A stretch of 64,000 nt of DNA from an uncultured Bacillota bacterium. Lineage in GTDB: Bacteria; Bacillota; Clostridia; Lachnospirales; CAG-274. Shown piece by piece: positions 8,684 through 17,863 of the stretch. The DNA lies in assembly GCA_958426775.1 (NCBI GenBank), contig CATZZP010000003.1:106038-170037 (forward strand). Reading direction: 5' to 3'. Positions within the stretch are counted from its first letter, which is position 1; each line of letters begins with the position of its first letter. The position numbers and the translations under genes were made by a program. The notes beneath the pieces were generated by a model that had not been told where the DNA came from, ran no database searches, and saw nothing but the letters and a program-made list of their open reading frames with translations.

Positions 8684-10807
8684 ATGGACAGACTATATGA
8701 GGAAAGACAGGAAAAGCTTTTGGGCTTTATGTCGGATAAGCAGTACAGACCTATGACAAGTAAGGATATAGCATTAATGCTTGATATTCAGCCTCAGGAT
8801 ATGCCTATGTTTTATGATATGCTTTCAAACTTAGAGGCAAAGGGTAAAATTATAATTACCAAAAAGGGCAAGATAGCTTTACCTGAGAGCATGGACCTGC
8901 TTACAGGCAGCTTTATAGGCAATGAGCGTGGCTTTGGCTTTGTAAGGGTAGAGGGCAGAAAGGACGATATTTTTATTCCCCGTGCTAATATAAACGGTGC
9001 TATGCACAAGGATACGGTAATGGTAAAGCTTATACGTGAAACCTCAAAAAGTGCAGAGGGTGAAGTGGTGCGTGTCCTTGAAAGAGGCTTAAAAACAGTG
9101 GTAGGCACCTTTGAGGAAACTAAAAGCGGGAAATTCGGCTTTGTAAAGGCAGATGACAGGTTTTTCGGCGGAGATATTTATATTGACGGAAATGATACCA
9201 TGGGTGCGGTGACAGGTCACAAGGTTGTTGTAAGGATTACCAAGGCACCTACGGATAAAAATAAGGCAGAGGGTAAGGTAATAGAAATTTTAGGGCATAT
9301 TAACGACCCGGGTGTGGATATTCTGTCTATTATCAGGGAATATGACCTGCCTACGGAGTTCCCTGATGAGGTGTTAAGAGAGGTTGAGCGTATACCTAAT
9401 GAGGTTACGGAGGAAGAAAAGACAGGCAGGGCGGACTACCGTCAGGTTACAATGGTAACTATTGACGGCGAGGATGCAAAGGATTTAGACGATGCGGTTT
9501 CCGTAGAGAGTCTTGAAAACGGCAATTATAAGCTGGGGGTGTATATAGCCGATGTGTCCCACTATGTAAGGGAGGGTACAAGGCTTGACAAGGAGGCTTA
9601 TAAAAGAGGTACAAGCGTTTACCTTGTAGACAGGGTTATACCTATGCTTCCCCACAAGCTGTCAAACGGTATCTGTTCTCTTAATCAGGGGGTAGACAGA
9701 CTTTCTCTTTGCTGTATAATGGAAATTGACCCTAAGGGTAAGGTAGTAAGCTCTAAAATAGAAAAGGCTGTTATAAATGTAGACAGACGTATGAGCTATA
9801 CCGTTGTAAATGACCTGCTTACAAACCCAAGCTCCCAATATAAGGAAGAATATGCCCGCCTTATGCCTATGTTTATTAAAATGCAGGAGCTTAGGAATAT
9901 TCTCTTTAATAAAAGGCGTAAAAGAGGAGCTATAGAGTTTGACTTTAAGGAGGCAAAAATTATACTTGATGATAAGGGCAAGCCTATTGATGTTAAGCCC
10001 TATGAAAGAAACATTGCCACAAGTATAATTGAGGAGTTTATGCTTGCGGCTAATGAGTGCATAGCGGAAACCTATTTCTGGCTTGAACTGCCTTTTGTAT
10101 ACAGAGTCCATGAGCTTCCTAATGAGGAAAAGGTGGAGCGTTTACAGGAGTTTATAGGCAAAATGGGTTACGTTATAAAGGGTAATTCAAATCACCCTAA
10201 AAGTTTCCAGAAGCTCCTTGACGAGGTTAAGGGTAAAAATGAGGAGCTTGTAGTACACAAAATGGTACTTCGCAGTTTAAAAAGAGCAAGGTACACAGCG
10301 GAAAATGACCGACATTTCGGTCTTGCGGCAAAGTACTACTGTCATTTTACCTCACCTATAAGGCGATACCCTGATTTACAGATACACCGCATTATAAGTG
10401 AAAATATAGCCGGAGAATTATCCTTTAAGCGTATAGAGCGTCTTAACAGAAGGCTGCCTGAGGTTGCGGAGCATTGTTCCGTAACAGAGCGTACGGCAGA
10501 CGATGCTGAAAGGGATACCGATAAGTATAAAATAGCTCAGTTTATGAAGGGCAAGATTGGTCAGCAGTATGAGGGTGTTGTATCAAGTGTTACCTCATGG
10601 GGTATGTATGTGGAATTGCCTAATACAATAGAGGGGCTTGTATCTAACAGGGATATGTACGATGATGTATATTTTTTTGAGGAGGACGAGCTTAGACTTT
10701 TCGGTGAGCATACCCATAAAACCTACACTATAGGCGATAAGGTGCGTATAGAGGTTATAGGGGCTAACCCTGATAATAAAACTGTGGACTTTAAGTTGGT
10801 TAAATAA
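8684..10807 (+). CDS. rnr: Ribonuclease R (RNB-family 3'-5' exoribonuclease)
   Basis: A processive hydrolytic 3'-5' exoribonuclease that degrades structured RNA and takes part in rRNA and tmRNA quality control. The 707 residues show an N-terminal helix-turn-helix-like domain (about 1-70), cold-shock/OB domains (70-220) and the RNB catalytic domain. The catalytic Asp cluster lies in DGEDAKDLDDAVSV, and further RNB motifs are VSHYV and FTSPIRRYPDL. A C-terminal S1 domain (GQQYEGVVSSVTSWGMYVEL) follows. The ATG at 8684 has AGGAGGTGA seven bases upstream; an in-frame ATG 30 bases earlier has no such site and is rejected. It ends at a strong terminator shared with the converging lipoprotein gene. 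Confidence 0.96.
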   Translation: MDRLYEERQEKLLGFMSDKQYRPMTSKDIALMLDIQPQDMPMFYDMLSNLEAKGKIIITKKGKIALPESMDLLTGSFIGNERGFGFVRVEGRKDDIFIPRANINGAMHKDTVMVKLIRETSKSAEGEVVRVLERGLKTVVGTFEETKSGKFGFVKADDRFFGGDIYIDGNDTMGAVTGHKVVVRITKAPTDKNKAEGKVIEILGHINDPGVDILSIIREYDLPTEFPDEVLREVERIPNEVTEEEKTGRADYRQVTMVTIDGEDAKDLDDAVSVESLENGNYKLGVYIADVSHYVREGTRLDKEAYKRGTSVYLVDRVIPMLPHKLSNGICSLNQGVDRLSLCCIMEIDPKGKVVSSKIEKAVINVDRRMSYTVVNDLLTNPSSQYKEEYARLMPMFIKMQELRNILFNKRRKRGAIEFDFKEAKIILDDKGKPIDVKPYERNIATSIIEEFMLAANECIAETYFWLELPFVYRVHELPNEEKVERLQEFIGKMGYVIKGNSNHPKSFQKLLDEVKGKNEELVVHKMVLRSLKRARYTAENDRHFGLAAKYYCHFTSPIRRYPDLQIHRIISENIAGELSFKRIERLNRRLPEVAEHCSVTERTADDAERDTDKYKIAQFMKGKIGQQYEGVVSSVTSWGMYVELPNTIEGLVSNRDMYDDVYFFEEDELRLFGEHTHKTYTIGDKVRIEVIGANPDNKTVDFKLVK

Positions 10808-10810
10808 GAA

Positions 10811-10842
10811 AAAGCACACCTTGGCAAGTAAGGTGTGCTTTT
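10811..10842. terminator. Bidirectional terminator between rnr and the PpiC-like lipoprotein gene
   Basis: AAAGCACACCTT (10811-10822) and AAGGTGTGCTTT form a perfect 12-pair stem with an eight-base loop. A-rich on the left and T-rich on the right, it can stop transcription from both converging genes. Confidence 0.85.
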
Positions 10843-10846
10843 ATAA

Positions 10847-11818
10847 TTAACAATCCTTAATATCAATTATATCGTAAACTACTTCGTTTATCTTAATATC
10901 CATATTAGCCTGCCATTGCTCGTTTTGAGCCTGGTAGATTTCCATTTTCTTTTCTCTTATATATTCAGTCTTTAAGCCCTCACGCACAGAGTTCATATCA
11001 GGGGACTCAATGCTTACTATTTTGAATATAAAGTAACCGTCCGTACTTTCAAAAACCTCGCTTACGGCACCTTGGGGCAAAAGATAAAGGGCATCGTTAA
11101 TTGCCTCGTCATACATTTCGTCCTCTAATAAAAAGCTGTCCTTTTTAGGTGATTCGGAAAACTCCTCCTGCAGCTTATCAAAGTCCTCACCTTGGTTAAT
11201 ACGCTCACGTATTTCAAGGGCTTTTTCGTAGTTGGCTGTGCTTGGCTCCGTATCGGCAGGCAGATAAATTTGTTCTATTGTAAGGTTGTTATAACGGTCT
11301 ATTTCGTTTATGTAATGCTCATTAAAGTAAGCATCAAACTCTTCTTCATTTACTTCAAAACCGTCAGTTACAAGGTCATATACCTTTTGCTGAATGTGGC
11401 TTTCCTTAATTATAATTTCAATATCCTCTTCGGTTACATCCATAAGGCTTGCCTTGGACTCACCTATATCCTGGTAAAGTTGTGAGCTTTCAGAGGAGAT
11501 TTCGCTGTAGTCCTGTGGGGTTAACTCGATTTTAAGGTTATCAGCCTGTGCAACTGCCGCCTTAACAAGGGTAAGGGAGTTGATTGCATTCTGTTTTGCT
11601 ACATCTTGAGCGCTTGTGCCGTCAAAGTCAGCCTCCCATATATCAACGCCGCCTCTTTCCTCAAAGCTCTTTTTTTGCTCATAGAGGTAAACCATATACT
11701 CCCCTTTACTTATTTTTGTGCCGTTTATGGTAAGCACATAATTTGTGTTACCGCCTGAACAGGCACATAAGGAAATAAAAAGTATAAATGTAAGTAAAAA
11801 GGCTGTTAATTTTTTCAT
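10847..11818 (-). CDS. PrsA/SurA-like peptidyl-prolyl isomerase lipoprotein
   Basis: A predicted extracytoplasmic foldase anchored to the outer face of the membrane. The signal peptide (MKKLTAFLLTFILFISLCAC) ends in a lipobox whose Cys at residue 20 would be lipidated. An N-terminal SurA-type helical region with EVNEEEFDAYF precedes a parvulin-like domain (about 170-270). That domain is recognisable by IEQIYLP, EIRERINQGEDFDKLQEEFSE and LPQGAVSEVFESTDGYFIFKI. The 323 residues suit the PrsA/SurA family. Typical catalytic His pairs are not evident, so a pure chaperone role is possible. It is monocistronic and converges on rnr at a shared terminator. Confidence 0.82.
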   Translation of the reverse strand: MKKLTAFLLTFILFISLCACSGGNTNYVLTINGTKISKGEYMVYLYEQKKSFEERGGVDIWEADFDGTSAQDVAKQNAINSLTLVKAAVAQADNLKIELTPQDYSEISSESSQLYQDIGESKASLMDVTEEDIEIIIKESHIQQKVYDLVTDGFEVNEEEFDAYFNEHYINEIDRYNNLTIEQIYLPADTEPSTANYEKALEIRERINQGEDFDKLQEEFSESPKKDSFLLEDEMYDEAINDALYLLPQGAVSEVFESTDGYFIFKIVSIESPDMNSVREGLKTEYIREKKMEIYQAQNEQWQANMDIKINEVVYDIIDIKDC

Positions 11819-11941
11819 AATAGCACCACCAATAATAAGCTTCGAGGATAAAACAATAATATGTATTTATTATACAATAAAAACTCCTTAATTTTCAACA
11901 AAATATTACATTGTAATAAAAGTGTAACATAATATTTGACG

Positions 11942-11970
11942 TTGTATATTTTAGTAATATATGGTATACT
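11942..11970 (+). promoter_or_regulatory. Candidate promoter of the GH13 gene, with an upstream palindrome
   Basis: TTGTAT (11942-11947), 17 bases, TATACT (11965-11970). An imperfect palindrome of the form TGTnAnA-N4-TnTnACA lies immediately upstream at 11912-11929 and resembles one upstream of pta (33145-33162). The rest of the 329-base gap 11819-12147 shows no gene or known riboswitch. The 5' untranslated part would be about 170 bases. Confidence 0.45.
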
Positions 11971-12147
11971 ATTAATAATATTGTTTATATTATCAAAGGA
12001 AAATGAATAATTTAATGCTGTACCCACAAGATAATATACTAAAACGGGTAATGAAATAAATTCAGCATTAAGTGGTACTCTTGGCTGCAGATGTCTTTTG
12101 TGAATGTATGCTAAAGGATTACTAAACAAAAAATCGGGGGTTTTATT

Positions 12148-14223
12148 ATGAAAACTGAATATATGGAACGTCTTTTTCTTTTGCTTAAATTAAGGTACGA
12201 ATACCTTAATATTGATGCAATATTTTCCGACGAAACACCCGCATACAGAAATCCTGTAGTGCCTAAAGCCGGAGAAAATATTACAATTAAGCTCAGAGTT
12301 GCCGCTGATAATGTGGACAGAGCTTTTCTTTGTACGGGTGATGAGGAATTACCTATGGTTATATTCCGCAGTACGGAAATTTTTGATTATTTCAAGTGTA
12401 CTGTTGTTTGCGGTGATAAGCCAAGCTACTATTATTTTAAAATAGAAAAGGACGGCAGGGAATATTACTATAATAAAAACGGTGTTTTTCAATATGTAAA
12501 TCAGGAGTATAACTTTAGTATTTTACCCGGTTTCAGTACACCTCATTGGGCAAAGGGTGCTGTTATGTATCAAATCTTTGTTGACCGCTTCTGTAACGGT
12601 GATAAAAGCAACGATGTAAAGGATAACGAGTATCTTTACTTGGGACAGAGAGCAAAGGCTGTTAAAAACTGGAATGCTCCTGTTGAAAATGTGGATATAT
12701 GCAACTTTTACGGCGGTGACCTACAGGGTGTTATAAATAAGCTTGATTATTTAAAAGAGCTGGGTGTGGACTGTATTTATCTTAATCCCATTTTTGTATC
12801 CCCCAGTACCCATAAATATGATATACAGGACTATGACTATGTAGACCCTCATTTCGGTGTTATTATAAATGACGGAGGAAATACCGTACCTGAGGATGCA
12901 GCAGACAATTCTGAGGCGGAAAGATATATTAAGCGTACCTGTGACAAGGAAAATCTTGAAAAAAGCAATGAGCTTTTTGCACTGCTTGTAGAACAGGCAC
13001 ATCAAAAAGGTATAAGGGTTATATTGGACGGTGTGTTTAATCACTGCGGAGCCTTTAATAAGTGGCTTGACAAAGAGGGAATATATGAAAAGCACGGCTA
13101 TGAAAAGGGTGCCTTTAACCATATGGACAGTCCCTACAGAAACTATTTTAAATGGAACGATAACGGAAGCTATGAGGGCTGGTGGGGACATGACAATCAC
13201 CCCAAGTTAAATTATGAAAGCTCGCAGGAGCTTTATAACTATATTTTAAAAATAGCAAAAAAATGGGTGTCTCCTCCCTATAACTGTGACGGCTGGAGGC
13301 TTGATGTAGCGGCGGATTTAGGCTTAAGTGCAGAGTTTAATCATAAGTTCTGGGCGGATTTCAGAAAGGCTGTCAAGGAGGCTAATCCTAAGGCAATTAT
13401 CCTTGCAGAGCATTACGGCGACCCTAAAAGCTGGCTTATGGGTGACCAGTGGGATACGGTTATGAATTATGATGCCTTTATGGAGCCGGTTACATGGTTT
13501 CTTACGGGTATGGAAAAGCACAGCGAAAGTGAGAACGGGGACAAATATAATAACTCGGTTGATTTTGAGGGAGCTATGAGGTATCATTCCTCTAAGTTTT
13601 CTTATGAGAGTATAAGCATTGCAATGAATGAGCTATCTAATCATGACCACTCACGTTTCCTTACAAGGACAAACCGAAGGGTAGGCAGACTTCACACGGT
13701 AGGTGCTAAAGCTGCTGATGAGGGCGTAGACAGAGCGGTTATGAAGCAGGCTGTTACTATGCAGATGACATGGTGCGGTGCACCTACCATTTACTATGGT
13801 GATGAGGTGGGTATGACAGGCTGGACTGACCCCGATAACAGACGACCCTTTCCTTGGGGCAGAGAGGACAGGGATATTTTAGAGTACTACAAGGCCATGA
13901 TAAAAATACACAAAAAATACAAGTGTATTGCTACAGGCTCTCTTGACCATTTGCATCTGGATTACGGGCTTTTATGCTACGGCAGATGGAATGAGGAGGA
14001 AAAGCTTGCAGTTATAGTCAACAATCTGGACGAAGTGCGTATTTTAGAGGCTCCTGTTTGGAGAATGGAAATGCTAAACGGTGAAATAATGTATAAAATC
14101 ATTGAAAGCAATAAGGGCATGGGGTATATTTCGCAGGTAAGTGAGTATACCGTAAAGGACGGTGTGGTACGTATAGAATTACAGCCTAAAAGCTCTCTTG
14201 TGCTTGCAAACATAGTGAAATAA
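12148..14223 (+). CDS. GH13 alpha-glucan hydrolase, neopullulanase/cyclomaltodextrinase type
   Basis: A cytoplasmic (no signal peptide) alpha-amylase-family enzyme of 691 residues acting on maltodextrins, pullulan fragments or cyclodextrins. A CBM34-like N-terminal beta domain (about 25-130) leads into the TIM barrel at MYQIFVDRFCNGD. All four GH13 regions are present: DGVFNHCG, GWRLDVA with nucleophile Asp386, ILAEHYGD with acid/base Glu421, and LSNHDHSRF with Asp500 as transition-state stabiliser. DNRRPFPWG and a C-terminal beta domain follow. The N-terminal module and intracellular location favour neopullulanase/maltogenic amylase over secreted alpha-amylase. The ATG is preceded by a GGGGG-type site and the gene is alone, closed by a terminator at 14308. 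Confidence 0.9.
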   Translation: MKTEYMERLFLLLKLRYEYLNIDAIFSDETPAYRNPVVPKAGENITIKLRVAADNVDRAFLCTGDEELPMVIFRSTEIFDYFKCTVVCGDKPSYYYFKIEKDGREYYYNKNGVFQYVNQEYNFSILPGFSTPHWAKGAVMYQIFVDRFCNGDKSNDVKDNEYLYLGQRAKAVKNWNAPVENVDICNFYGGDLQGVINKLDYLKELGVDCIYLNPIFVSPSTHKYDIQDYDYVDPHFGVIINDGGNTVPEDAADNSEAERYIKRTCDKENLEKSNELFALLVEQAHQKGIRVILDGVFNHCGAFNKWLDKEGIYEKHGYEKGAFNHMDSPYRNYFKWNDNGSYEGWWGHDNHPKLNYESSQELYNYILKIAKKWVSPPYNCDGWRLDVAADLGLSAEFNHKFWADFRKAVKEANPKAIILAEHYGDPKSWLMGDQWDTVMNYDAFMEPVTWFLTGMEKHSESENGDKYNNSVDFEGAMRYHSSKFSYESISIAMNELSNHDHSRFLTRTNRRVGRLHTVGAKAADEGVDRAVMKQAVTMQMTWCGAPTIYYGDEVGMTGWTDPDNRRPFPWGREDRDILEYYKAMIKIHKKYKCIATGSLDHLHLDYGLLCYGRWNEEEKLAVIVNNLDEVRILEAPVWRMEMLNGEIMYKIIESNKGMGYISQVSEYTVKDGVVRIELQPKSSLVLANIVK

Positions 14224-14307
14224 AAAAACTGATGCGGGAGTTAAAGAGAATGGTAATAAGGAAGTATTGAAACTATCACCATTTACCGACAAACAGAGCG
14301 TAAAATG

Positions 14308-14346
14308 AAAGAGATACAGGCTATAAATTAAGTCTGTATCTCTTTT
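14308..14346 (+). terminator. Terminator after the GH13 gene
   Basis: AGAGATACAG (14310-14319) and CTGTATCTCT (14334-14343) form a perfect ten-pair stem followed by TTTT. It marks the likely edge of native chromosome before the foreign-looking island. Confidence 0.8.
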
Positions 14347-14472
14347 GCTATATAGTTGAGCATTCAGAGCGTTTCAAACCCTCCCTTGTTTTTGTGGTTT
14401 TTAAGAGTCAAAAACAGCAAGGTCAGGGGTTATGTTCTAAATAAATTATCGGCTCTGCGTCTTGAAATTTTG

Positions 14473-14672
14473 TTATAAACTCTGCATCTTTGCGTCCGGA
14501 TCTTCTATAACTGTTATTTTGAATTGTTTTGCATTTATAAGCGTCTTATTTTTACATTTCGTGCAAAACAGAGGGAAGTTTTTAAACTCTGTATCTTCCC
14601 GTAATTTTCTCTTTGTCTTGTTATGACATATCGGGCATAGAAGCTATTGATTTTTCGTAGAAACCACATCAT
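14473..14672 (-). pseudogene. Cysteine-rich KTR-domain protein, frameshifted
   Basis: On the minus strand an ATG overlaps the TGA of the upstream permease gene and opens a frame reading MMWFLRKINSF. After a one-base loss near 14635 the other frame continues as CPICHNKTKRKLREDTEF and runs to TAA at 14473. The second part has the two CxxC pairs (CPIC, CTKC), the KTxR segment, KNFPLFC and FKITVIEDPDAK of the cysteine-rich KTR family, small proteins of unknown function found on conjugative transposons. Repairing one base would restore a protein of about 65 residues. It was probably co-transcribed with the ABC genes. Sequencing error is the alternative to true decay. Confidence 0.75.
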
Positions 14673-15397
14673 AATTCTTTTCTTGCCAATACCAATTTTG
14701 AAATGATTGTAAGCATCAACAGAAAAGATGTACAAGTTAAGACAAATTCCCAATATCCGCTTTCTAACATCTGCTGCGGTGAATTAGAGTTCATTCCGTA
14801 CGCCATAAGAGAATACGGACAAATATACCATAAATCTTTTGCAAGGAATACCAATCCCGAAATTCCTCCTGCAAAAGAAATACCTACAGGCAGTGCAAAA
14901 CTTTTCAGGTAAATGGATAATAATAGCTGTATAGCAGCTATTACTATACCGCCTAACGTTCCGAACAGACACCAAAGAAGAATAGATTTATACGGTGGTG
15001 CTATACTCATACCAATTACTTTCCCTGAAATGACAAACAAGATACCAATCCATAATTCGCTTAAAAAAATCATAAATGCTGCTGTTAGCAACTTTGCAAT
15101 GAAAATTGTGTGTAAATTGGTAGGCATAGTCAAAAGTTTATTCCAATTCTGACTTTTGTGTTCAAGCCTTATCAGATAGGCACAGTAAATTCCAATCATC
15201 ACCGGCAAAAAGAAATAGCAAGTAAACAAGGTGTGTTGCGTCCAAAGGCTATACCATTCATTTTTTAAAATTTCGATATTCCCCATATAATTCAGCGTTC
15301 CCAAAAGTGCCGGGATAATTGGCATTAGCAAAAATGCAAGCCAAACGGGAGAACGCTTTAATTTTATTCGTTCAGTTTTTAATAATTTTATCAACAC
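14669..15397 (-). CDS. Lantibiotic-immunity ABC transporter permease (second, LanG/MutG type)
   Basis: A membrane subunit of an ABC exporter that removes lantibiotics or similar peptides from the membrane. From the likely GTG start at 15397 (AGAGG ten bases upstream) it has 242 residues and six hydrophobic segments. Its N-terminus, KLLKTERIKLKRSPVWLAF, is characteristic of the LanE/LanG permease family. It begins five bases after the preceding permease stop, and its stop overlaps the ATG of the KTR pseudogene. An upstream extension to 15487 would overlap the neighbouring gene without a ribosome-binding site. The exact substrate cannot be told. Confidence 0.82.
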   Translation of the reverse strand: MLIKLLKTERIKLKRSPVWLAFLLMPIIPALLGTLNYMGNIEILKNEWYSLWTQHTLFTCYFFLPVMIGIYCAYLIRLEHKSQNWNKLLTMPTNLHTIFIAKLLTAAFMIFLSELWIGILFVISGKVIGMSIAPPYKSILLWCLFGTLGGIVIAAIQLLLSIYLKSFALPVGISFAGGISGLVFLAKDLWYICPYSLMAYGMNSNSPQQMLESGYWEFVLTCTSFLLMLTIISKLVLARKEL

Positions 15398-15402
15398 TAT
15401 AA

Positions 15403-16167
15403 TCAAACCTCTTTTCTGCAAAAAATTGTTCTTCCAAGATAATATAATCCAATACTTGCAAGAATCAGAACGCCGAAGAACAGCCAATCAATTTCCAATA
15501 CTTCAAAATAGGCGTTTGCATATCTTGTTTCCGAAGTCCAGCCGAATAAACCTACAAATTGCAGTACGCCGTAGTACCCCCATATCAAACTGCGGCGCAA
15601 AAACGGCACATTAGGTAAAAACATAGAAAACAGACCTAAAAATGTGCCGAAAATTCCCGCAAAAAACGGGATTGCTTGATTTGTCAGCAGAATAGCCAAA
15701 CTATGCTGAAAAATATAAATTGCAACGGTAGGAACAACGGTAAACAGCAAGTACAGAAAATATAATCCCCACGGTACATTGCCTTCAAAGCCCAGACAAT
15801 ATCCCAAAACAATAATGGTGGACCAACTGAGCAGTATACATAATAGGGTGATTCCTAAGCCATAAAGCAACTTGGCATGGTAGAGCTCTTTTTTTTCTAT
15901 TGCAACAGATAATTGTTTGAACATAACGCCCTTATGCTCTATATCGCATAGCCGTGAAGAAATGATTGTGGATAGAATCGGCAGGAAAATTGCATTTGTC
16001 ATAGGGAGCTGGTACAAAAACATCATCCAGCCGTTTTGTAAGATAAACGGATCGTCATACTTTCCGCATAATATCAAGCAAAGCTGTACAGCCGTTATTG
16101 CAAGTGCTGTTACAAGTAGATACCGTCCTCTTGTTTTTCTGTATTCACATTGTAAAAGTTTTATCAT
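15403..16167 (-). CDS. Lantibiotic-immunity ABC transporter permease (first, LanE/MutE type)
   Basis: 254 residues with about six membrane helices, starting MIKLLQCEYRKTRGRYLL, where the cytosolic N-terminal helix before TM1 is typical of LanE/MutE/EpiE permeases. DIEHKGVMFKQLSV resembles the HEhk/LExKSQNW loop of the partner permease; both probably contact the ATPase. Its ATG overlaps the ATPase stop by four bases (ATGA-type coupling). Together with the ATPase and the second permease it forms a LanFEG-like exporter regulated by the divergent two-component system. It sits in the foreign-looking island. Confidence 0.85.
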   Translation of the reverse strand: MIKLLQCEYRKTRGRYLLVTALAITAVQLCLILCGKYDDPFILQNGWMMFLYQLPMTNAIFLPILSTIISSRLCDIEHKGVMFKQLSVAIEKKELYHAKLLYGLGITLLCILLSWSTIIVLGYCLGFEGNVPWGLYFLYLLFTVVPTVAIYIFQHSLAILLTNQAIPFFAGIFGTFLGLFSMFLPNVPFLRRSLIWGYYGVLQFVGLFGWTSETRYANAYFEVLEIDWLFFGVLILASIGLYYLGRTIFCRKEV

Positions 16168-16901
16168 AAGCTCTGTTCCTTTCCGGTTAAATCCAAAAAG
16201 ATTTCCTCTAATGATTTTGTGGTATCTGTTTCGTGAAGTCGATTCAGCTCGCCTTGATACATTAGCTTTCCGTTTGCGATAATTCCTACATCTTCTGCCA
16301 TTTTGTCGATTTCAGACAGCAAATGACTTGATATGATTACCGTCATACCGTATTCTTTCGGAAGTAAGCGAATGAGTTCTCGTATTTCCTGTATACCCGC
16401 CGGGTCCAATCCGTTTGTTGGTTCGTCAAGAATCAACAGTTTTGGAAAGGATAAAAGTGCTGCTGCAAGTCCTAATCTTTGTTTCATACCCAATGAAAAT
16501 TTAGAAGTCTTTTTGCCTTGCTGCTTATCCAAACGAACAATTTCTAACACCTTGTCAATATTTTGGTTTGGAACGTCTAAAAGCGTTGCAAGAATTTTCA
16601 AGTTTTCTTTCGCTGTCAGATGTCCGTAATAGGAGGGCGATTCAATCAATGAACCCACCTCCCGCAAAATATTCATTCTGTTTTTTTCATTTACACGCTT
16701 TCCGAAAATATCAATTTCCCCTTTTGTTGGTGTAGCAAGCCCCAAAAGCAGTTTGAGCGTTGTGGACTTGCCGGCGCCGTTTGGACCTAAAAATCCGTAA
16801 ATGCGTTGTTCCAAAACACGCACATTCAGATTATTCACACATACTTGTTTGCCGTAAACCTTTGTAAGTCTGTTTGTTTTTACAATTTCGTTCATATTCA
16901 A
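16164..16901 (-). CDS. Lantibiotic-immunity ABC transporter ATP-binding protein (LanF/BcrA type)
   Basis: The 245-residue ATPase of a LanFEG/BcrAB-like exporter that protects against lantibiotics or bacitracin. Visible motifs are Walker A GPNGAGKST (about 38-46), Q-loop region REVGSLIESPSYYGHLTAKEN, the signature FSLGMKQRLGLA, Walker B LLILDEPTNGLDPAG and the switch His in ISSHLLSE. The E-loop variant ESPSYYGHLT is typical of LanF proteins. It is the first gene of the minus-strand operon. A -10 box TATAAT lies upstream on the minus strand (16928-16933) without a good -35, as is common for promoters activated by a response regulator. Confidence 0.92.
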   Translation of the reverse strand: MNMNEIVKTNRLTKVYGKQVCVNNLNVRVLEQRIYGFLGPNGAGKSTTLKLLLGLATPTKGEIDIFGKRVNEKNRMNILREVGSLIESPSYYGHLTAKENLKILATLLDVPNQNIDKVLEIVRLDKQQGKKTSKFSLGMKQRLGLAAALLSFPKLLILDEPTNGLDPAGIQEIRELIRLLPKEYGMTVIISSHLLSEIDKMAEDVGIIANGKLMYQGELNRLHETDTTKSLEEIFLDLTGKEQSL

Positions 16902-17018
16902 AACGTCCTTTCTGTTAAGATAATTTGATTATAGTAGCCTTACCTGTCGTAAAACTTAACGCAACCTTTCATAAAGCTTAAATTTGCACAAAGTCTTTCA
17001 GAATTATGCCTTATGTGA

Positions 17019-17024
17019 TATAAT
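17019..17024 (+). promoter_or_regulatory. Candidate -10 box of the two-component operon
   Basis: TATAAT at 17019-17024, with only a weak TTTCAG 17 bases upstream. This suggests an activator-dependent or weak promoter, about 140 bases before the response-regulator gene. Confidence 0.4.
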
Positions 17025-17104
17025 GTTCATAGAAAGCCTTGTTGTACAAGCCTTTGGACAGTGCTCCGTTGTGCTTTGTGCAAGCTGTAAAATTAACGGC
17101 TTCG

Positions 17105-17134
17105 CAAAAATACTCTTGTAAGCAAGTATTTTTG
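17105..17134. terminator. Hairpin in the leader of the two-component operon
   Basis: CAAAAATACT (17105-17114) and AGTATTTTTG (17125-17134) are a perfect ten-base inverted repeat around a ten-base loop, ending in a T run. It lies between the candidate promoter and the regulator gene, so it may act as an attenuator or stop antisense transcription. Confidence 0.5.
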
Positions 17135-17166
17135 TTTCATGGTAAAATCATAACAGGTGATGTAAA

Positions 17167-17862
17167 ATGGACGAATTAAAAAATAAAAAAATATTGTTGG
17201 TTGATGACGAGCCGGAACTTCTCAAAATGACGGAAAACGCATTGCGAAGTGAAGGCTTTTTCAATATTTACACGGCTCAAAACTATAAAGAAGCACTTAA
17301 AATTGTTAAAACACAGCCCATTGCACTTATGCTTTTAGATGTTATGCTGCCGGATGGCGACGGTTTTTCTTTGCTTGGTGAGATGCGGAAAATTTCCGGA
17401 GCACCTGCTATGTTTCTAACGGCAAGAGGTGAAGCGGAAGATAAAATACATGGTCTTGGTTTAGGGGCGGATGACTACATTGTAAAACCGTTTTTGATGA
17501 AGGAGCTGTTGTTACGTGTAACTGCGGTACTTCGCCGTACTTATCAAAAACAGCAGGAGGAAGCTGGATTTTATTTAGGAAATACTTATGTTAGCTTTGA
17601 AACGGCTACTGTGATTATAAATGGCAAAGAAAAGGCGTTAACGGCAAAGGAATTTATTTTGTTGAAAAAGCTATATGAAAACAAGAATTGCATTGTTACC
17701 AATGATGCACTTTGTATGGCGGCGTGGGGTGATAATTACTATGGTTATGAAAACACGCTTATGGTGCATATCAGGCGGTTGCGGGAAAAAATTGAAGATG
17801 CCCCATCCAGCCCAAAGCATTTAATTACGGTGAAAGGACTTGGTTACAAGTTGGTAATATGA
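17167..17862 (+). CDS. OmpR/PhoB-family response regulator
   Basis: 231 residues. The N-terminal receiver domain (about 7-120) has the acidic pair DDE, the phospho-acceptor Asp58 in LLDVMLPDGDG, Thr in FLTARGE and Lys in IVKPF. The C-terminal winged-helix domain (about 135-230) has ALTAKEFILLKKL, ENTLMVHIRRLREKIE and VKGLGYKL, as in OmpR-type DNA-binding domains. It probably activates the divergent ABC operon on peptide stress, like NsrR/SpaR/BceR-type systems. It is followed after one base by its kinase gene. An AGGTGATG site precedes the ATG. Confidence 0.92.
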   Translation: MDELKNKKILLVDDEPELLKMTENALRSEGFFNIYTAQNYKEALKIVKTQPIALMLLDVMLPDGDGFSLLGEMRKISGAPAMFLTARGEAEDKIHGLGLGADDYIVKPFLMKELLLRVTAVLRRTYQKQQEEAGFYLGNTYVSFETATVIINGKEKALTAKEFILLKKLYENKNCIVTNDALCMAAWGDNYYGYENTLMVHIRRLREKIEDAPSSPKHLITVKGLGYKLVI

Positions 17863-17863
17863 T

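Noticed and set aside
9662..10111. 149-codon frame antisense to rnr
   Set aside because: It lies wholly inside a conserved RNase R gene, has no ribosome site and its peptide has no family features.
12001..12147. Possible T-box or riboswitch in the GH13 leader
   Set aside because: No T-box sequence (AGGGTGGNACCGCG) or other conserved riboswitch core was found.
12751..13200. 149-codon frame antisense to the GH13 gene
   Set aside because: A shadow of the catalytic domain; hydrophobic only because of the opposite-strand codon pattern.
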